DNA of 7,809 nucleotides from an uncultured Bacteroidales bacterium (GTDB lineage: Bacteria; Bacteroidota; Bacteroidia; Bacteroidales; Bacteroidaceae), in NCBI GenBank assembly GCA_937896105.1, contig CALBKR010000154.1, forward strand, positions 1-7,809, given 5' to 3'. Both the position numbers and the translations under genes were made by a program. The notes below the pieces were generated by a model. It was given only the letters and a program-made list of their open reading frames with translations. It had not been told where the DNA came from and did not search any database. Shown here piece by piece: positions 1 through 6,086 of this stretch. Within the stretch, counting starts at the first letter, position 1, and every line of letters starts with the position of its first letter.

Positions 1-384
1 CTTGATATGGACGTATATGATATGGCCGAGTGGTGCTGTTTGGCCGAGCTTGGTACATTGTCAATGGACAACAACTGCGCAGCCGTTACATTCCCCGACT
101 TTACACGCGGACATTGGAACGAGCAGGCCGGTTACAGACACGCATACGCTACTCCCGAGGTTGAGGCCGCTACAGAGGCCGAGGCCGAGGCTTACAGCGC
201 TGCACAAAAAGAGGTAACAGCCAAGAAGAACCTTTGGGCTCTGTACGACGCAGTACAGGCTGCTAAGGCTGCCGGCGACGCAAAGGCCGAGGCAAAGGCT
301 CAGAAGAAGCTCGACGCCGCTAAGGCATCTGCCGAGAAGGCTATTGCAAAGGCTGTAAAGAAGGCTCTTGCTGCAAAGAAGTAA
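1..384 (+). CDS. Gfo/Idh/MocA-family oxidoreductase (GH109-like), C-terminal part with Ala/Lys-rich tail; 5' end outside window
   Basis: This is a partial gene: the frame is open from the first base and ends in TAA at 382-384, giving 127 visible residues. Residues 2-40 contain DVYDMAEWC and PDFTRGHW, which I recognise as the usual C-terminal end of Bacteroidales Gfo/Idh/MocA oxidoreductases. Some of these act as NAD-dependent glycosidases (GH109, alpha-N-acetylgalactosaminidase). The NAD-binding Rossmann domain and catalytic residues lie upstream and cannot be checked, so the substrate is unknown. Family members normally stop soon after the DFTRG.W motif. Here a further stretch of about 77 residues (51-127) follows, almost entirely Ala, Lys and Glu: first acidic (EVEAATEAEAEA), then basic (AEKAIAKAVKKALAAKK). 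It is predicted helical or coiled-coil and resembles histone H1-like tails. ATG codons at 7 and 28 are internal. Family call fairly sure; role of the tail unknown. Confidence 0.75.
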   Translation, partial: LDMDVYDMAEWCCLAELGTLSMDNNCAAVTFPDFTRGHWNEQAGYRHAYATPEVEAATEAEAEAYSAAQKEVTAKKNLWALYDAVQAAKAAGDAKAEAKAQKKLDAAKASAEKAIAKAVKKALAAKK

Positions 385-406
385 TTTCCTTAATAGAAAT
401 TCATAC

Positions 407-438
407 AAAAAGGTAGGCTTTTTAGGGCCTACCTTTTT
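407..438 (+). terminator. Rho-independent terminator of the oxidoreductase gene
   Basis: AAAAAGGTAGGC (407-418) pairs perfectly with GCCTACCTTTTT (427-438) around an 8-nt loop. The hairpin sits 22 bp after the stop codon and ends in a T run. The matching A run on its left side means it could also work in the other direction. Confidence 0.88.
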
Positions 439-440
439 TA

Positions 441-690
441 TATTTATATCTTTTATATTATAACACTAAAAAAATACGGATGCTTTTATAGGACTTTTCA
501 AGGCTCAGTAGTAAAGTGAAAAATAGCTTATTTATTCTTGTTCATAGTAAATTTCTACTGTACCCTCTTCAGCAACCTTTCCGACGCGAAAAGAAGCAGA
601 CTACGTGGAGCAAAGAGACAAAAAAGAAGAGAAATTTATTTTGCCCTTTAGAGCAAACCGATAAAAATCTTAGCCGGAGACGATGAATGG
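441..690. other. Non-coding gap with no recognised element
   Basis: About 250 bp lie between the two terminators without a convincing gene. The first part (441-560) is very AT-rich. The second part (560-690) is purine-rich with a short TTTGC/GCAAA inverted repeat near 641-656. I find no open frame with a plausible start, no tRNA shape and no clear promoter. It could be decayed sequence or hold an unrecognised small RNA. Confidence 0.4.
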
Positions 691-694
691 ACAA

Positions 695-733
695 AAAAAT
701 ATTGTGTGAGCCGACGGCTCACACAATATTTTT
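695..733 (-). terminator. Rho-independent terminator of kbl
   Basis: A perfect 18-bp stem (695-712 with 716-733) closes on a 3-nt loop. Its core is GTGTGAGCC/GGCTCACAC flanked by A/T pairs. Read on the minus strand it lies 22 bp after the kbl stop codon and is followed by a T run, as expected for an intrinsic terminator. Confidence 0.88.
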
Positions 734-754
734 GTATCGAAAAGCAATATAAAA

Positions 755-1945
755 TCACTTAATCACACCAAGCTCCTTACCCACCTTGACAAAGGCGTCA
801 ATTGCGCGGTCGAGGTGCTCAGGCTCGTGTCCGGCCGACAGCTGCACGCGGATGCGCGCCTGACCTTTGGGAACAACAGGATAGTAGAAGCCCGTAACAA
901 ATATTCCCTCCTCGGCCATCTTTGATGCGAAAATCTGCGAGAGCTTGGCATCGTACAGCATCACCGCACAAATAGCCGACTGGGTAGGCTTAATGTCGAA
1001 TCCGGCAGCCATCATCTTATCGCGGAAATAGTTAACGTTGGCCTGTAGCTTATCGTGCAGAGCATCACTCTCGCCCAACATCTTAAACATCTCGATAGAT
1101 GCCCCAACCACCGAGGGAGGCAACGAGTTTGAGAAAAGATAGGGACGCGAGCGCTGACGGAGCATATCAATAATCTCCTTACGCCCTGTCGTGAAGCCAC
1201 CCACGGCACCGCCAAAGGCCTTACCCAGCGTACCGGTGAAAATATCAATGCGGCCGTAACAATCGAACTGCTCGGCAACACCGTGGCCTGTAGCACCCAC
1301 GACACCGGCCGAGTGGCTCTCGTCGACCATCACCAAAGCGTTGTATTTCTCGGCGAGGTCGCATATCTTGTCCATTGGAGCCACATTACCGTCCATAGAG
1401 AAGACGCCGTCGGTTACAATTATGCGGAACCGTTGCGCCTGAGCCTCCTGCAAACAACGCTCGAGGTCTGCCATATCGGCATTGGCATAGCGATAACGCT
1501 GTGCCTTGCACAGACGGACACCGTCGATGATTGAAGCGTGATTCAAAGAATCGGAAATGATGGCATCTTCGGCTGTAAACAAAGGCTCAAAGAGGCCTCC
1601 GTTAGCATCGAAACAGGCTGCATAGAGGATTGTATCCTCGGTCTTGAAATAGTCGGCGATTGCCCTCTCAAGTCTCTTGTGGTAATCCTGTGTTCCACAA
1701 ATGAAACGTACCGACGACATACCATATCCCCGCTCCTCCATCGCCTCTTGGGCAGCCTTCATCAAGCGTGGGTTATTCGACAGGCCAAGGTAGTTGTTGG
1801 CACAGAAATTCAGTGCCTTTGAACCATCCTCAAGCGTTATCTCGGCAAACTGTTGCGAAGCAATGTTGCGTTCTCTCTTGTAGAGGCCGGCCTCATCGAT
1901 GGCGGCCAGCTCGTTCTGCAGATGTTTTTGAAAATCTCCGTACAT
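755..1945 (-). CDS. kbl: Glycine C-acetyltransferase (2-amino-3-ketobutyrate CoA ligase)
   Basis: KBL is a cytosolic PLP enzyme that splits 2-amino-3-ketobutyrate with CoA into glycine and acetyl-CoA, the second step of threonine breakdown. The 396-residue product has the full length of the family (about 398 in E. coli) and belongs to the alpha-oxoamine synthase group. Visible landmarks are NFCANNYLGL (46-55), SLNHAS (133-138) whose H136 stacks on PLP, VDESHSAG (207-214) with D208 contacting the pyridine nitrogen, and FTGTLGKAFGG (236-246) with K242 as the Schiff-base lysine. The ATG at 1945 gives MYGDFQKHL, the expected N-terminus; the stop is TGA. The gene diverges from the threonine dehydrogenase gene at 2170, which supplies its substrate. 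Related oxoamine synthases such as AONS are possible in principle, but the sequence and the neighbour favour KBL. Confidence 0.95.
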   Translation of the reverse strand: MYGDFQKHLQNELAAIDEAGLYKRERNIASQQFAEITLEDGSKALNFCANNYLGLSNNPRLMKAAQEAMEERGYGMSSVRFICGTQDYHKRLERAIADYFKTEDTILYAACFDANGGLFEPLFTAEDAIISDSLNHASIIDGVRLCKAQRYRYANADMADLERCLQEAQAQRFRIIVTDGVFSMDGNVAPMDKICDLAEKYNALVMVDESHSAGVVGATGHGVAEQFDCYGRIDIFTGTLGKAFGGAVGGFTTGRKEIIDMLRQRSRPYLFSNSLPPSVVGASIEMFKMLGESDALHDKLQANVNYFRDKMMAAGFDIKPTQSAICAVMLYDAKLSQIFASKMAEEGIFVTGFYYPVVPKGQARIRVQLSAGHEPEHLDRAIDAFVKVGKELGVIK

Positions 1946-1996
1946 TATTCTATTTTTTAAGACAATATTCCATAAAGGGGAGAGCTATGCCCATCA

Positions 1997-2030
1997 CAAA
2001 AATAATCCTTTTTATTAAAAACTCCACAAG
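1997..2030 (-). promoter_or_regulatory. Putative Bacteroidales-type promoter of kbl
   Basis: Read on the minus strand, TATTTTTG (2004 to 1997) matches the Bacteroides -7 consensus TAnnTTTG exactly. CTTG (2030 to 2027) lies 22 bp upstream as a -33 TTG element, close to usual spacing. The predicted transcription start near 1990 gives a leader of about 45 nt with no strong Shine-Dalgarno site, normal for this phylum. Confidence 0.6.
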
Positions 2031-2107
2031 CTGCGTCTAAATTTATTTTTTATTTCAAAAAAAATGCCGACGATGAACAACGTAAACAAAAAAAACGTAA
2101 CTTTGGA

Positions 2108-2129
2108 GTGCCGTCATATATTTTGGCAC
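2108..2129. promoter_or_regulatory. Inverted repeat and -7-like element upstream of the threonine dehydrogenase gene
   Basis: GTGCC (2108-2112) and GGCAC (2125-2129) form an inverted repeat around 12 AT-rich bases. The enclosed TATATTTTG (2117-2125) is one base off the Bacteroides -7 box TAnnTTTG and lies about 45 nt before the start codon at 2170. I see no well-spaced -33 element. The arrangement would suit an operator overlapping the promoter, but five-base arms are weak evidence. Confidence 0.35.
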
Positions 2130-2169
2130 ACATACAAGAGAGATTAACAACAATTAAAATTCGGATTAT

Positions 2170-3126
2170 ATGAAAAACGTACTCATCGTAGGTTCTACCG
2201 GCCAGATTGGTTCCGAGTTGACAATGACACTGCGCAGGCTTATACCGGAGGGGAACATCGTAGCCGGCTACATCCCCGGCGCCGAACCCAAAGGCATACT
2301 CTTGGAAAGCGGCCCCGCCGCCGAGGCGAATGTAACCAATGCCAAACAGCTTGCCGAGGTAGTTGAGAAATACAACATCGACACCATATACAACCTTGCA
2401 GCGCTACTCTCGGCCGTTGCCGAGGCAAAGCCATTGCTTGCCTGGGACATACAGATGAACGGCTTGCTGAACATACTTGAGATTGCACGCGAGAAGAAGT
2501 GCGCCGTGTTCACCCCAAGTTCCATCGGCTCGTTCGGCCCCAACACACCACACGACAACACACCACAGGACACAATACAGCGCCCACGCACAATGTATGG
2601 CGTGACAAAAGTGGCAACCGAACTGCTCAGCGACTACTACTTTACAAAGTATGGCGTAGACACACGCGCCGTGCGCTTCCCCGGCCTCATATCGAACGTG
2701 ACACTCCCGGGTGGCGGAACAACGGACTATGCCGTCGAGATTTACTATGCTGCCGTAAAGGGCGAGGATTTTGCCTGCCCCATCCAGGCCGGTACATTTA
2801 TGGATATGATGTATATGCCCGATGCCTTGAAGGCAGCCATCGACATTATGAATGCCGACCCGTCGCGCCTCATCCACCGCAACGCCTTCAACGTGGCATC
2901 AATGAGTTTCGACCCTGAAATTATAAAGGCATCCATCCAAAAATACATCCCTGATTTCAAGATGCACTATGAGTTCGACCCGGTGCGCCAGGCCATTGCC
3001 GACTCCTGGCCAAACAAGATGGATGACAGCTGTGCCCGTGCCGAGTGGGACTGGAAGCCAAGCTACGACCTCGACTCAATGACACAGGATATGATAAAGA
3101 CCCTGCGTGAGCGCTTTGGCAAATAA
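2170..3126 (+). CDS. L-threonine 3-dehydrogenase, NAD-dependent short-chain (extended SDR) type
   Basis: The product is a 318-residue member of the extended short-chain dehydrogenase/epimerase superfamily. It is the kind that replaces zinc-dependent Tdh in many Bacteroidetes and oxidises L-threonine to 2-amino-3-ketobutyrate with NAD+. The Rossmann glycine motif GSTGQIG is at 8-14. NLAALLSAVAEAKP (75-88) is the strand-4 region typical of this subgroup. The active site shows TPSSIG (115-120) and YGVTK (143-147), giving Y143 and K147 of the YxxxK pair. PGLISN, TTDYAV and the closing WDWKP segment fit a threonine dehydrogenase better than a UDP-sugar epimerase. It is divergent from kbl, encoding the next enzyme of the pathway, which strengthens the assignment. 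The ATG at 2170 begins MKNVLIVGSTG directly at the first beta strand, so the start is secure. No strong ribosome binding site is visible. It should act in the cytosol. Confidence 0.9.
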   Translation: MKNVLIVGSTGQIGSELTMTLRRLIPEGNIVAGYIPGAEPKGILLESGPAAEANVTNAKQLAEVVEKYNIDTIYNLAALLSAVAEAKPLLAWDIQMNGLLNILEIAREKKCAVFTPSSIGSFGPNTPHDNTPQDTIQRPRTMYGVTKVATELLSDYYFTKYGVDTRAVRFPGLISNVTLPGGGTTDYAVEIYYAAVKGEDFACPIQAGTFMDMMYMPDALKAAIDIMNADPSRLIHRNAFNVASMSFDPEIIKASIQKYIPDFKMHYEFDPVRQAIADSWPNKMDDSCARAEWDWKPSYDLDSMTQDMIKTLRERFGK

Positions 3127-3141
3127 TGTGAAAAGGAGATT

Positions 3142-3188
3142 AAAAACACATACAGGTTGCCGCCTGGCGGCAACCTGTATATGTTTTT
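3142..3188 (+). terminator. Rho-independent terminator of the threonine dehydrogenase gene
   Basis: ATACAGGTTGCCGC (3150-3163) pairs with GCGGCAACCTGTAT (3167-3180) around CTG. The stem continues with one mismatch into AAAAACA on the left and TGTTTTT on the right. It starts 15 bp after the stop codon. The symmetric A and T runs make it potentially bidirectional. The right arm recurs at 4157-4167. Confidence 0.9.
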
Positions 3189-3265
3189 AAGTGTCAATAT
3201 AGCAACCTTCTCTTTCATAAGATAGATATAATCTGGGGTACATAAGAGACAAGAACGTTGCATAC

Positions 3266-3571
3266 GTGATTTTTGACTATATGATAAACACGTTCTATCA
3301 CACCGCCGCCAAAAGAGTACAGGAAATACTGAACACGCAAGGAGCTGCGTTGAAAGTTGACGGTCACCTTGGCGAAAAGAGCCTTAATGCAATACACAAC
3401 AGCAACACCCGGTGGTTGATTGATGCAATTTTAAAGAACAGATATTACCATTACCGTGAACAGGTCAAAGACGATCCCGCCCAACTTGAATTTTACACAG
3501 GTTGGATGAACCGTTTGAACAGAATAGCGGAAACTGTTGGCAGTGATTTGTATTTCTCACCATATTATTAG
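3266..3571 (+). CDS. Truncated phage-type muramidase: C-terminal peptidoglycan-binding domain only, likely a gene remnant
   Basis: The 101-residue frame resembles the C-terminal half of GH108 muramidases (putative secretion-activating or endolysin-like proteins), the Pfam PG_binding_3 domain. The match lies in KVDGHLGEKSLNAI (30-43), comparable to the family's VDGxxGxxT pattern, and in RYYHYREQ followed by FYTGWMNRL (59-84), the usual closing segment. The catalytic GH108 domain with its N-terminal glutamate is absent. The frame is open from 3221, and residues upstream of the GTG at 3266 (NLGYIRDKNVAYV) still look like the linker of full-length relatives. Neither this GTG nor the ATG at 3281 therefore looks like an original start. 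The tdh terminator ends only 33 bp before the open frame, so there is no room for the lost domain. The stop TAG at 3569-3571 is 4 bp before the next gene, suggesting an old co-transcribed pair. Base composition is AT-richer than the flanks. It has no signal peptide. A functional small binding protein cannot be excluded. Confidence 0.6.
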   Translation: MIFDYMINTFYHTAAKRVQEILNTQGAALKVDGHLGEKSLNAIHNSNTRWLIDAILKNRYYHYREQVKDDPAQLEFYTGWMNRLNRIAETVGSDLYFSPYY

Positions 3572-3575
3572 AGTT

Positions 3576-4085
3576 ATGAAAAAAGCATTTGTTTTACTAC
3601 TTGTATTGGCAACAGCACTGCAAGTTCTTTCAGCCCCACCGCAAAAGGACGGAGAAGAGGAATTGTCGCCATTTGTAGGCAAGTGGGGCTGGGCCTGCAA
3701 TGACCTTACGCACAGATTCTTCGTTTGGTGCGAAGAGAGAAACGATTCTCTGCTATTTGCCATTGGAGGCACATTCTTTTATGGTGAGAGGATTCATATG
3801 CCGGAACACGACAAAAATGGAGGTTTCATCCAAATGGTGCGAATTAAAAAGCCCGATGGCAATATAGCAAAGAGTAAGATATATGAAATTATGTCGAACT
3901 TTTACTGTGGCGATGACAAGAAATTGAATGATGTAACCTTTGAATTGCTCAATGACACAGTAATGCGTTTTATACTGGACGACAACAAGGCATACTGGCC
4001 GGACACAGCATTGATGATTCTACGAGAAAAAGAGAACATAGAGTTTTCGCAACAGGAAGACAGCTATTTGTACAAAGGGGAATAA
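3576..4085 (+). CDS. Small exported protein of unknown function
   Basis: I do not recognise this 169-residue protein. It starts with a clear signal peptide (MKKAFVLLLVLATALQVLSA, residues 1-20) likely cut after LSA, with no lipobox cysteine, so a soluble periplasmic or secreted protein is expected. The mature part of about 149 residues has three cysteines: WACND and VWCEE near the start, and NFYCGDD in the middle. It has alternating hydrophobic and polar stretches typical of a beta-rich fold such as a lipocalin- or META-like barrel. The ATG at 3576 is chosen over a TTG at 3537 because it begins exactly at the signal peptide. It follows the muramidase remnant by 4 bp and shares its lower GC (about 37-43% in counted lines against about 60% for flanking genes), so the two probably arrived together. 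A role as inhibitor or immunity protein for the muramidase is possible but is only a guess from position. Confidence 0.65.
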   Translation: MKKAFVLLLVLATALQVLSAPPQKDGEEELSPFVGKWGWACNDLTHRFFVWCEERNDSLLFAIGGTFFYGERIHMPEHDKNGGFIQMVRIKKPDGNIAKSKIYEIMSNFYCGDDKKLNDVTFELLNDTVMRFILDDNKAYWPDTALMILREKENIEFSQQEDSYLYKGE

Positions 4086-4134
4086 TGACTGCAACGCCTC
4101 GCTACAAAAATTACAGGTGAACCAACAGAAAACA

Positions 4135-4168
4135 GATAGGTTGCAGCTGCAAAAGCCGGCAACCTGTT
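4135..4168. terminator. Hairpin after the exported-protein gene, related to the tdh terminator
   Basis: GGTTGC (4139-4144) pairs with GCAACC (4159-4164), extended by A-T and G-U pairs to 4135-4144/4159-4168. The 14-nt loop begins inside the palindrome GCAGCTGC (4143-4150). It lies about 50 bp after the stop at 4085 and 24 bp before umuD, but has no clean T run on the plus strand, so termination is likely weak. Its right arm CGGCAACCTGT (4157-4167) is identical to 3168-3178 in the tdh terminator. Confidence 0.45.
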
Positions 4169-4187
4169 GTTATATATTATATACAGG
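4163..4187. promoter_or_regulatory. Palindromic site just before umuD, possible SOS-type operator
   Basis: CCTGT (4163-4167) and ACAGG (4183-4187) are inverted repeats separated by 15 almost purely A/T bases. The right arm includes AGGA, the likely ribosome binding site (AGGAAC, 4185-4190), 2-6 nt before the umuD ATG at 4192. The layout resembles CTGT-(AT-rich)-ACAG LexA boxes, but the spacer is longer than the E. coli one. I cannot tell whether this organism has LexA. Confidence 0.35.
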
Positions 4188-4191
4188 AACT

Positions 4192-4620
4192 ATGAACGAC
4201 GGAATAAACATATTTGCCCCCGAGGATAACGACCCGATGTCACTGCCCCTATCGGACAGCCGTGTGGCGGCAGGCTTTCCCTCGCCTGCCGAGGACTATG
4301 CATCGATGCGTCTCGACCTCAACCGCGAACTGATAAAGAACCCCGCATCGACATTCTATGCCCGTGTCAGCGGCCTTTCGATGGTCGAGGAGGGGATAAA
4401 CGACGGCGACCTGCTTGTCATCGACAAGAGCATAGAGCCCTACGACGGTTGCCTCGCTGTGTGCTACATCGACGGCGATTTCACGCTGAAACGTTTCGAG
4501 AAGCACAAGGATTTTGGGCTGCTCGTGCCGTCGAACAAGGATTTCAAGCCCATAAAGGTGACAGCCGACAACGACTTCTGCATCTGGGGCGTAGTAACAT
4601 ACTTGGTGAAGAGAGTATAG
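4192..4620 (+). CDS. umuD: UmuD, self-cleaving (S24/LexA-type) subunit of the translesion polymerase
   Basis: UmuD is the cytosolic partner of UmuC; RecA-stimulated self-cleavage gives UmuD', which with UmuC forms DNA polymerase V for bypass of DNA damage. The 142-residue product matches the family length (139 in E. coli). The cleavage site is A27-G28, followed by FPSPAEDY (29-36), where E. coli has Cys-Gly before FPSPAADY. The catalytic pair is S63 in SGLSM (60-64) and K100 in DFTLKRF (96-102). GDLLVID (72-78) is conserved. The ATG at 4192 is preceded by AGGAAC at 6 nt spacing. A GTG at 4117 would add 25 residues unlike the family and would read through the upstream hairpin, so I rejected it. 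umuC follows after 130 bp, so the two are probably one operon, although in E. coli the genes are directly adjacent. GC matches the chromosome. Confidence 0.93.
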   Translation: MNDGINIFAPEDNDPMSLPLSDSRVAAGFPSPAEDYASMRLDLNRELIKNPASTFYARVSGLSMVEEGINDGDLLVIDKSIEPYDGCLAVCYIDGDFTLKRFEKHKDFGLLVPSNKDFKPIKVTADNDFCIWGVVTYLVKRV

Positions 4621-4674
4621 AACAGCAAAGCAAACGTAGTGTTTCATCCGCAGGCACAAGCTTCACCCTTCGCC

Positions 4675-4744
4675 CTTTCCACTTTCCACTTTCATCTTTC
4701 ATCTTTCATCTTTCCACTCTCATCTTTCATCTTTCCACTCTCAT
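4675..4744. repeat. Ten tandem 7-bp repeats between umuD and umuC
   Basis: Ten contiguous heptamers of the form CTTTCAT, CTTTCCA or CTCTCAT run without interruption. In order the types are CCA, CCA, CAT, CAT, CAT, CCA, CT-CAT, CAT, CCA, CT-CAT. They end six bases (CTTTTT) before the umuC ATG. The plus strand is mostly pyrimidine, so umuC has no purine Shine-Dalgarno sequence. The last five units form a higher-order pattern: units 6-7 (CTTTCCA CTCTCAT) recur as units 9-10. Confidence 0.9.
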
Positions 4745-4750
4745 CTTTTT

Positions 4751-6010
4751 ATGTTTGGACTTTGCGACTGTAACAATTTCTTCGTTTCGTGCGAGAGAGT
4801 CTTCGACCCCTCGCTCGAAGGGCGTCCTGTGGTTGTGCTCAGCAACAATGACGGCTGTGTCGTCTCGCGCAGCAACGAGGCAAAGGCGCTTGGCATAAAG
4901 ATGGGGCAGCCGCTGTTCCAGATACGCGATTTTGCCAAGCGCAACAATGTAGCGGTACGTTCGAGCAACTACCAGCTCTACGGCGATATGTCGCACCGAG
5001 TGATGACGACCCTGAAACAGCACATACAAAGCATTGAGATATACTCCATTGACGAGGCATTCCTGCAGCTCGACGGCTACCCCGAGGAGCGGTTGAAGCT
5101 CTTCGGCGAGCAGCTTGCACGTACCATACGGCGCAACACCGGCATCCCGGTGAGCATCGGTATGTCGCACACAAAGACTCTTGCAAAGGTAGCAGGCAAG
5201 CTGTGCAAACAGTATCCGAAGCTGAACAGCGCCTGCCTTATGAGCCGCGATGAGGATATCCGCAAGGTGCTGGAGAAAATCCCCATCGAAGACATTTGGG
5301 GAATAGGCCGCCGGCACGGAAAGATGCTCAAGGAGTGCCGCATAGCGACAGCTGCACAGTTCAGCGACCTTGGCGAGGAGTGGGTCGACAACCGGATGGG
5401 CATAACCGGCGTGCGCACCTGGCTGGAGCTGCACGGAACACCCTGCATAGAGTTTAACCATCAGATAGCCGACAAACAGAGTATCACCGTGTCGCGCTCA
5501 TTCGCGAGCGAAATTTACTCGTTCGACGAGCTCTCAGAGACTGTCTCGACCTTTGCCGCCATTGCCGCCGCGAAGCTCCGCGACCAAAATTCGGTGGCGC
5601 GCCTGCTGCAAGTGTTCATATTCACCAACCGCCACCGCGACGACCAGCCACAACACTATGAGTGCGGAAATGTACATTTCGACACTGCCACCGACAGCAC
5701 CTTGGAGATAGTGAAAGCAGCCACAGCCGAGCTGAAAAGAATATACCGCAAGGGATACGGTTACAAGAAGAGCGGCGTGCGCTTGAGCCGCATAACCCCT
5801 GCCACAGCCGTGCAAGGAATGTTGTTCGACACCATCGACCGCCCCAAGCACAAGGCACTGATGCAGGCGATAGACCGCATAAATGCCGGGCAGGGCGGCG
5901 AGGCTGTGAAGCTGGTATCGCAGGGAAGCATCACAGGGCACACCAACCGCGAGCACCTCTCGCCGCAATACACGACACGCTGGGAGGACATTCTCGTCGT
6001 CAAGGTTTAA
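4751..6010 (+). CDS. umuC: UmuC, Y-family translesion DNA polymerase (Pol V catalytic subunit)
   Basis: UmuC is the catalytic subunit of the error-prone polymerase that copies past lesions together with UmuD'. The 419-residue product is close to E. coli UmuC (422). Catalytic acidic residues are at the same positions: D6 in LCDCNNF and D101-E102 in YSIDEAF (98-104). The steric-gate position 11 is Phe (Tyr in E. coli). SNNDGCV (31-37), [11 protein letters not shown] (71-81) and the helix-hairpin-helix region DIWGIGRR (181-188) mark the palm, fingers and thumb. SRSF (248-251) opens the little-finger domain. QGMLF (355-359) is the beta-clamp binding motif, and [12 protein letters not shown] (403-414) is the typical UmuC C-terminus. 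No residue needed for activity appears missing. The ATG at 4751 gives the canonical MFGLCD start; the frame is closed upstream by a TAG at 4637 with no better start codon between. It lies downstream of umuD, separated by the heptamer array. Confidence 0.96.
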   Translation: MFGLCDCNNFFVSCERVFDPSLEGRPVVVLSNNDGCVVSRSNEAKALGIKMGQPLFQIRDFAKRNNVAVRSSNYQLYGDMSHRVMTTLKQHIQSIEIYSIDEAFLQLDGYPEERLKLFGEQLARTIRRNTGIPVSIGMSHTKTLAKVAGKLCKQYPKLNSACLMSRDEDIRKVLEKIPIEDIWGIGRRHGKMLKECRIATAAQFSDLGEEWVDNRMGITGVRTWLELHGTPCIEFNHQIADKQSITVSRSFASEIYSFDELSETVSTFAAIAAAKLRDQNSVARLLQVFIFTNRHRDDQPQHYECGNVHFDTATDSTLEIVKAATAELKRIYRKGYGYKKSGVRLSRITPATAVQGMLFDTIDRPKHKALMQAIDRINAGQGGEAVKLVSQGSITGHTNREHLSPQYTTRWEDILVVKV

Positions 6011-6028
6011 CACACAAAAAAGCCACAA

Positions 6029-6055
6029 AAAAGCCGCTTTTCAATCGTTTTTTTT
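6029..6055 (+). terminator. Possible weak terminator after umuC
   Basis: AAAAG (6029-6033) can pair with CTTTT (6037-6041) around CCG, followed by a run of eight T at 6048-6055. The stem is only five pairs and almost all A-T, so this is uncertain. It is nevertheless the only candidate between umuC and the next promoter. Confidence 0.3.
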
Positions 6056-6086
6056 CGATAAATCCATAATATTTATAAATAATTTA

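Noticed and set aside
2..217. Plus-strand frame of 71 codons in the second frame at the window start
   Set aside because: It overlaps the oxidoreductase C-terminus, whose conserved motifs are in the first frame.
550..561. AATTTCTACTGT, resembling part of a Cas12a direct repeat
   Set aside because: It occurs once, has no repeated copies or spacers nearby, and no cas gene is present; a chance match in AT-rich DNA.
2404..2877. Minus-strand open frame of 157 codons opposite the threonine dehydrogenase gene
   Set aside because: Antisense to a well-supported gene, with no domain, signal or promoter support.
3227..3232. TATAAT, an E. coli-like -10 box before the muramidase remnant
   Set aside because: There is no matching -35, and Bacteroidales promoters use TAnnTTTG; too weak to list.
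3537..3575. TTG start extending the exported protein upstream
   Set aside because: It would put 13 residues before the signal peptide and overlap the preceding frame; the ATG at 3576 fits exactly.
4117..4191. GTG start that would lengthen UmuD by 25 residues
   Set aside because: The added residues are unlike UmuD, cross a hairpin, and the ATG at 4192 has a better ribosome binding site.
4675..4744. Heptamer repeats as a CRISPR array
   Set aside because: The units are 7 bp and contiguous without spacers, so this is a simple tandem repeat.
4727..5461. Long minus-strand open frame of 244 codons opposite umuC
   Set aside because: It lies antisense to a full-length, motif-complete UmuC and shows no recognisable motifs; a shadow of GC-rich codon bias.
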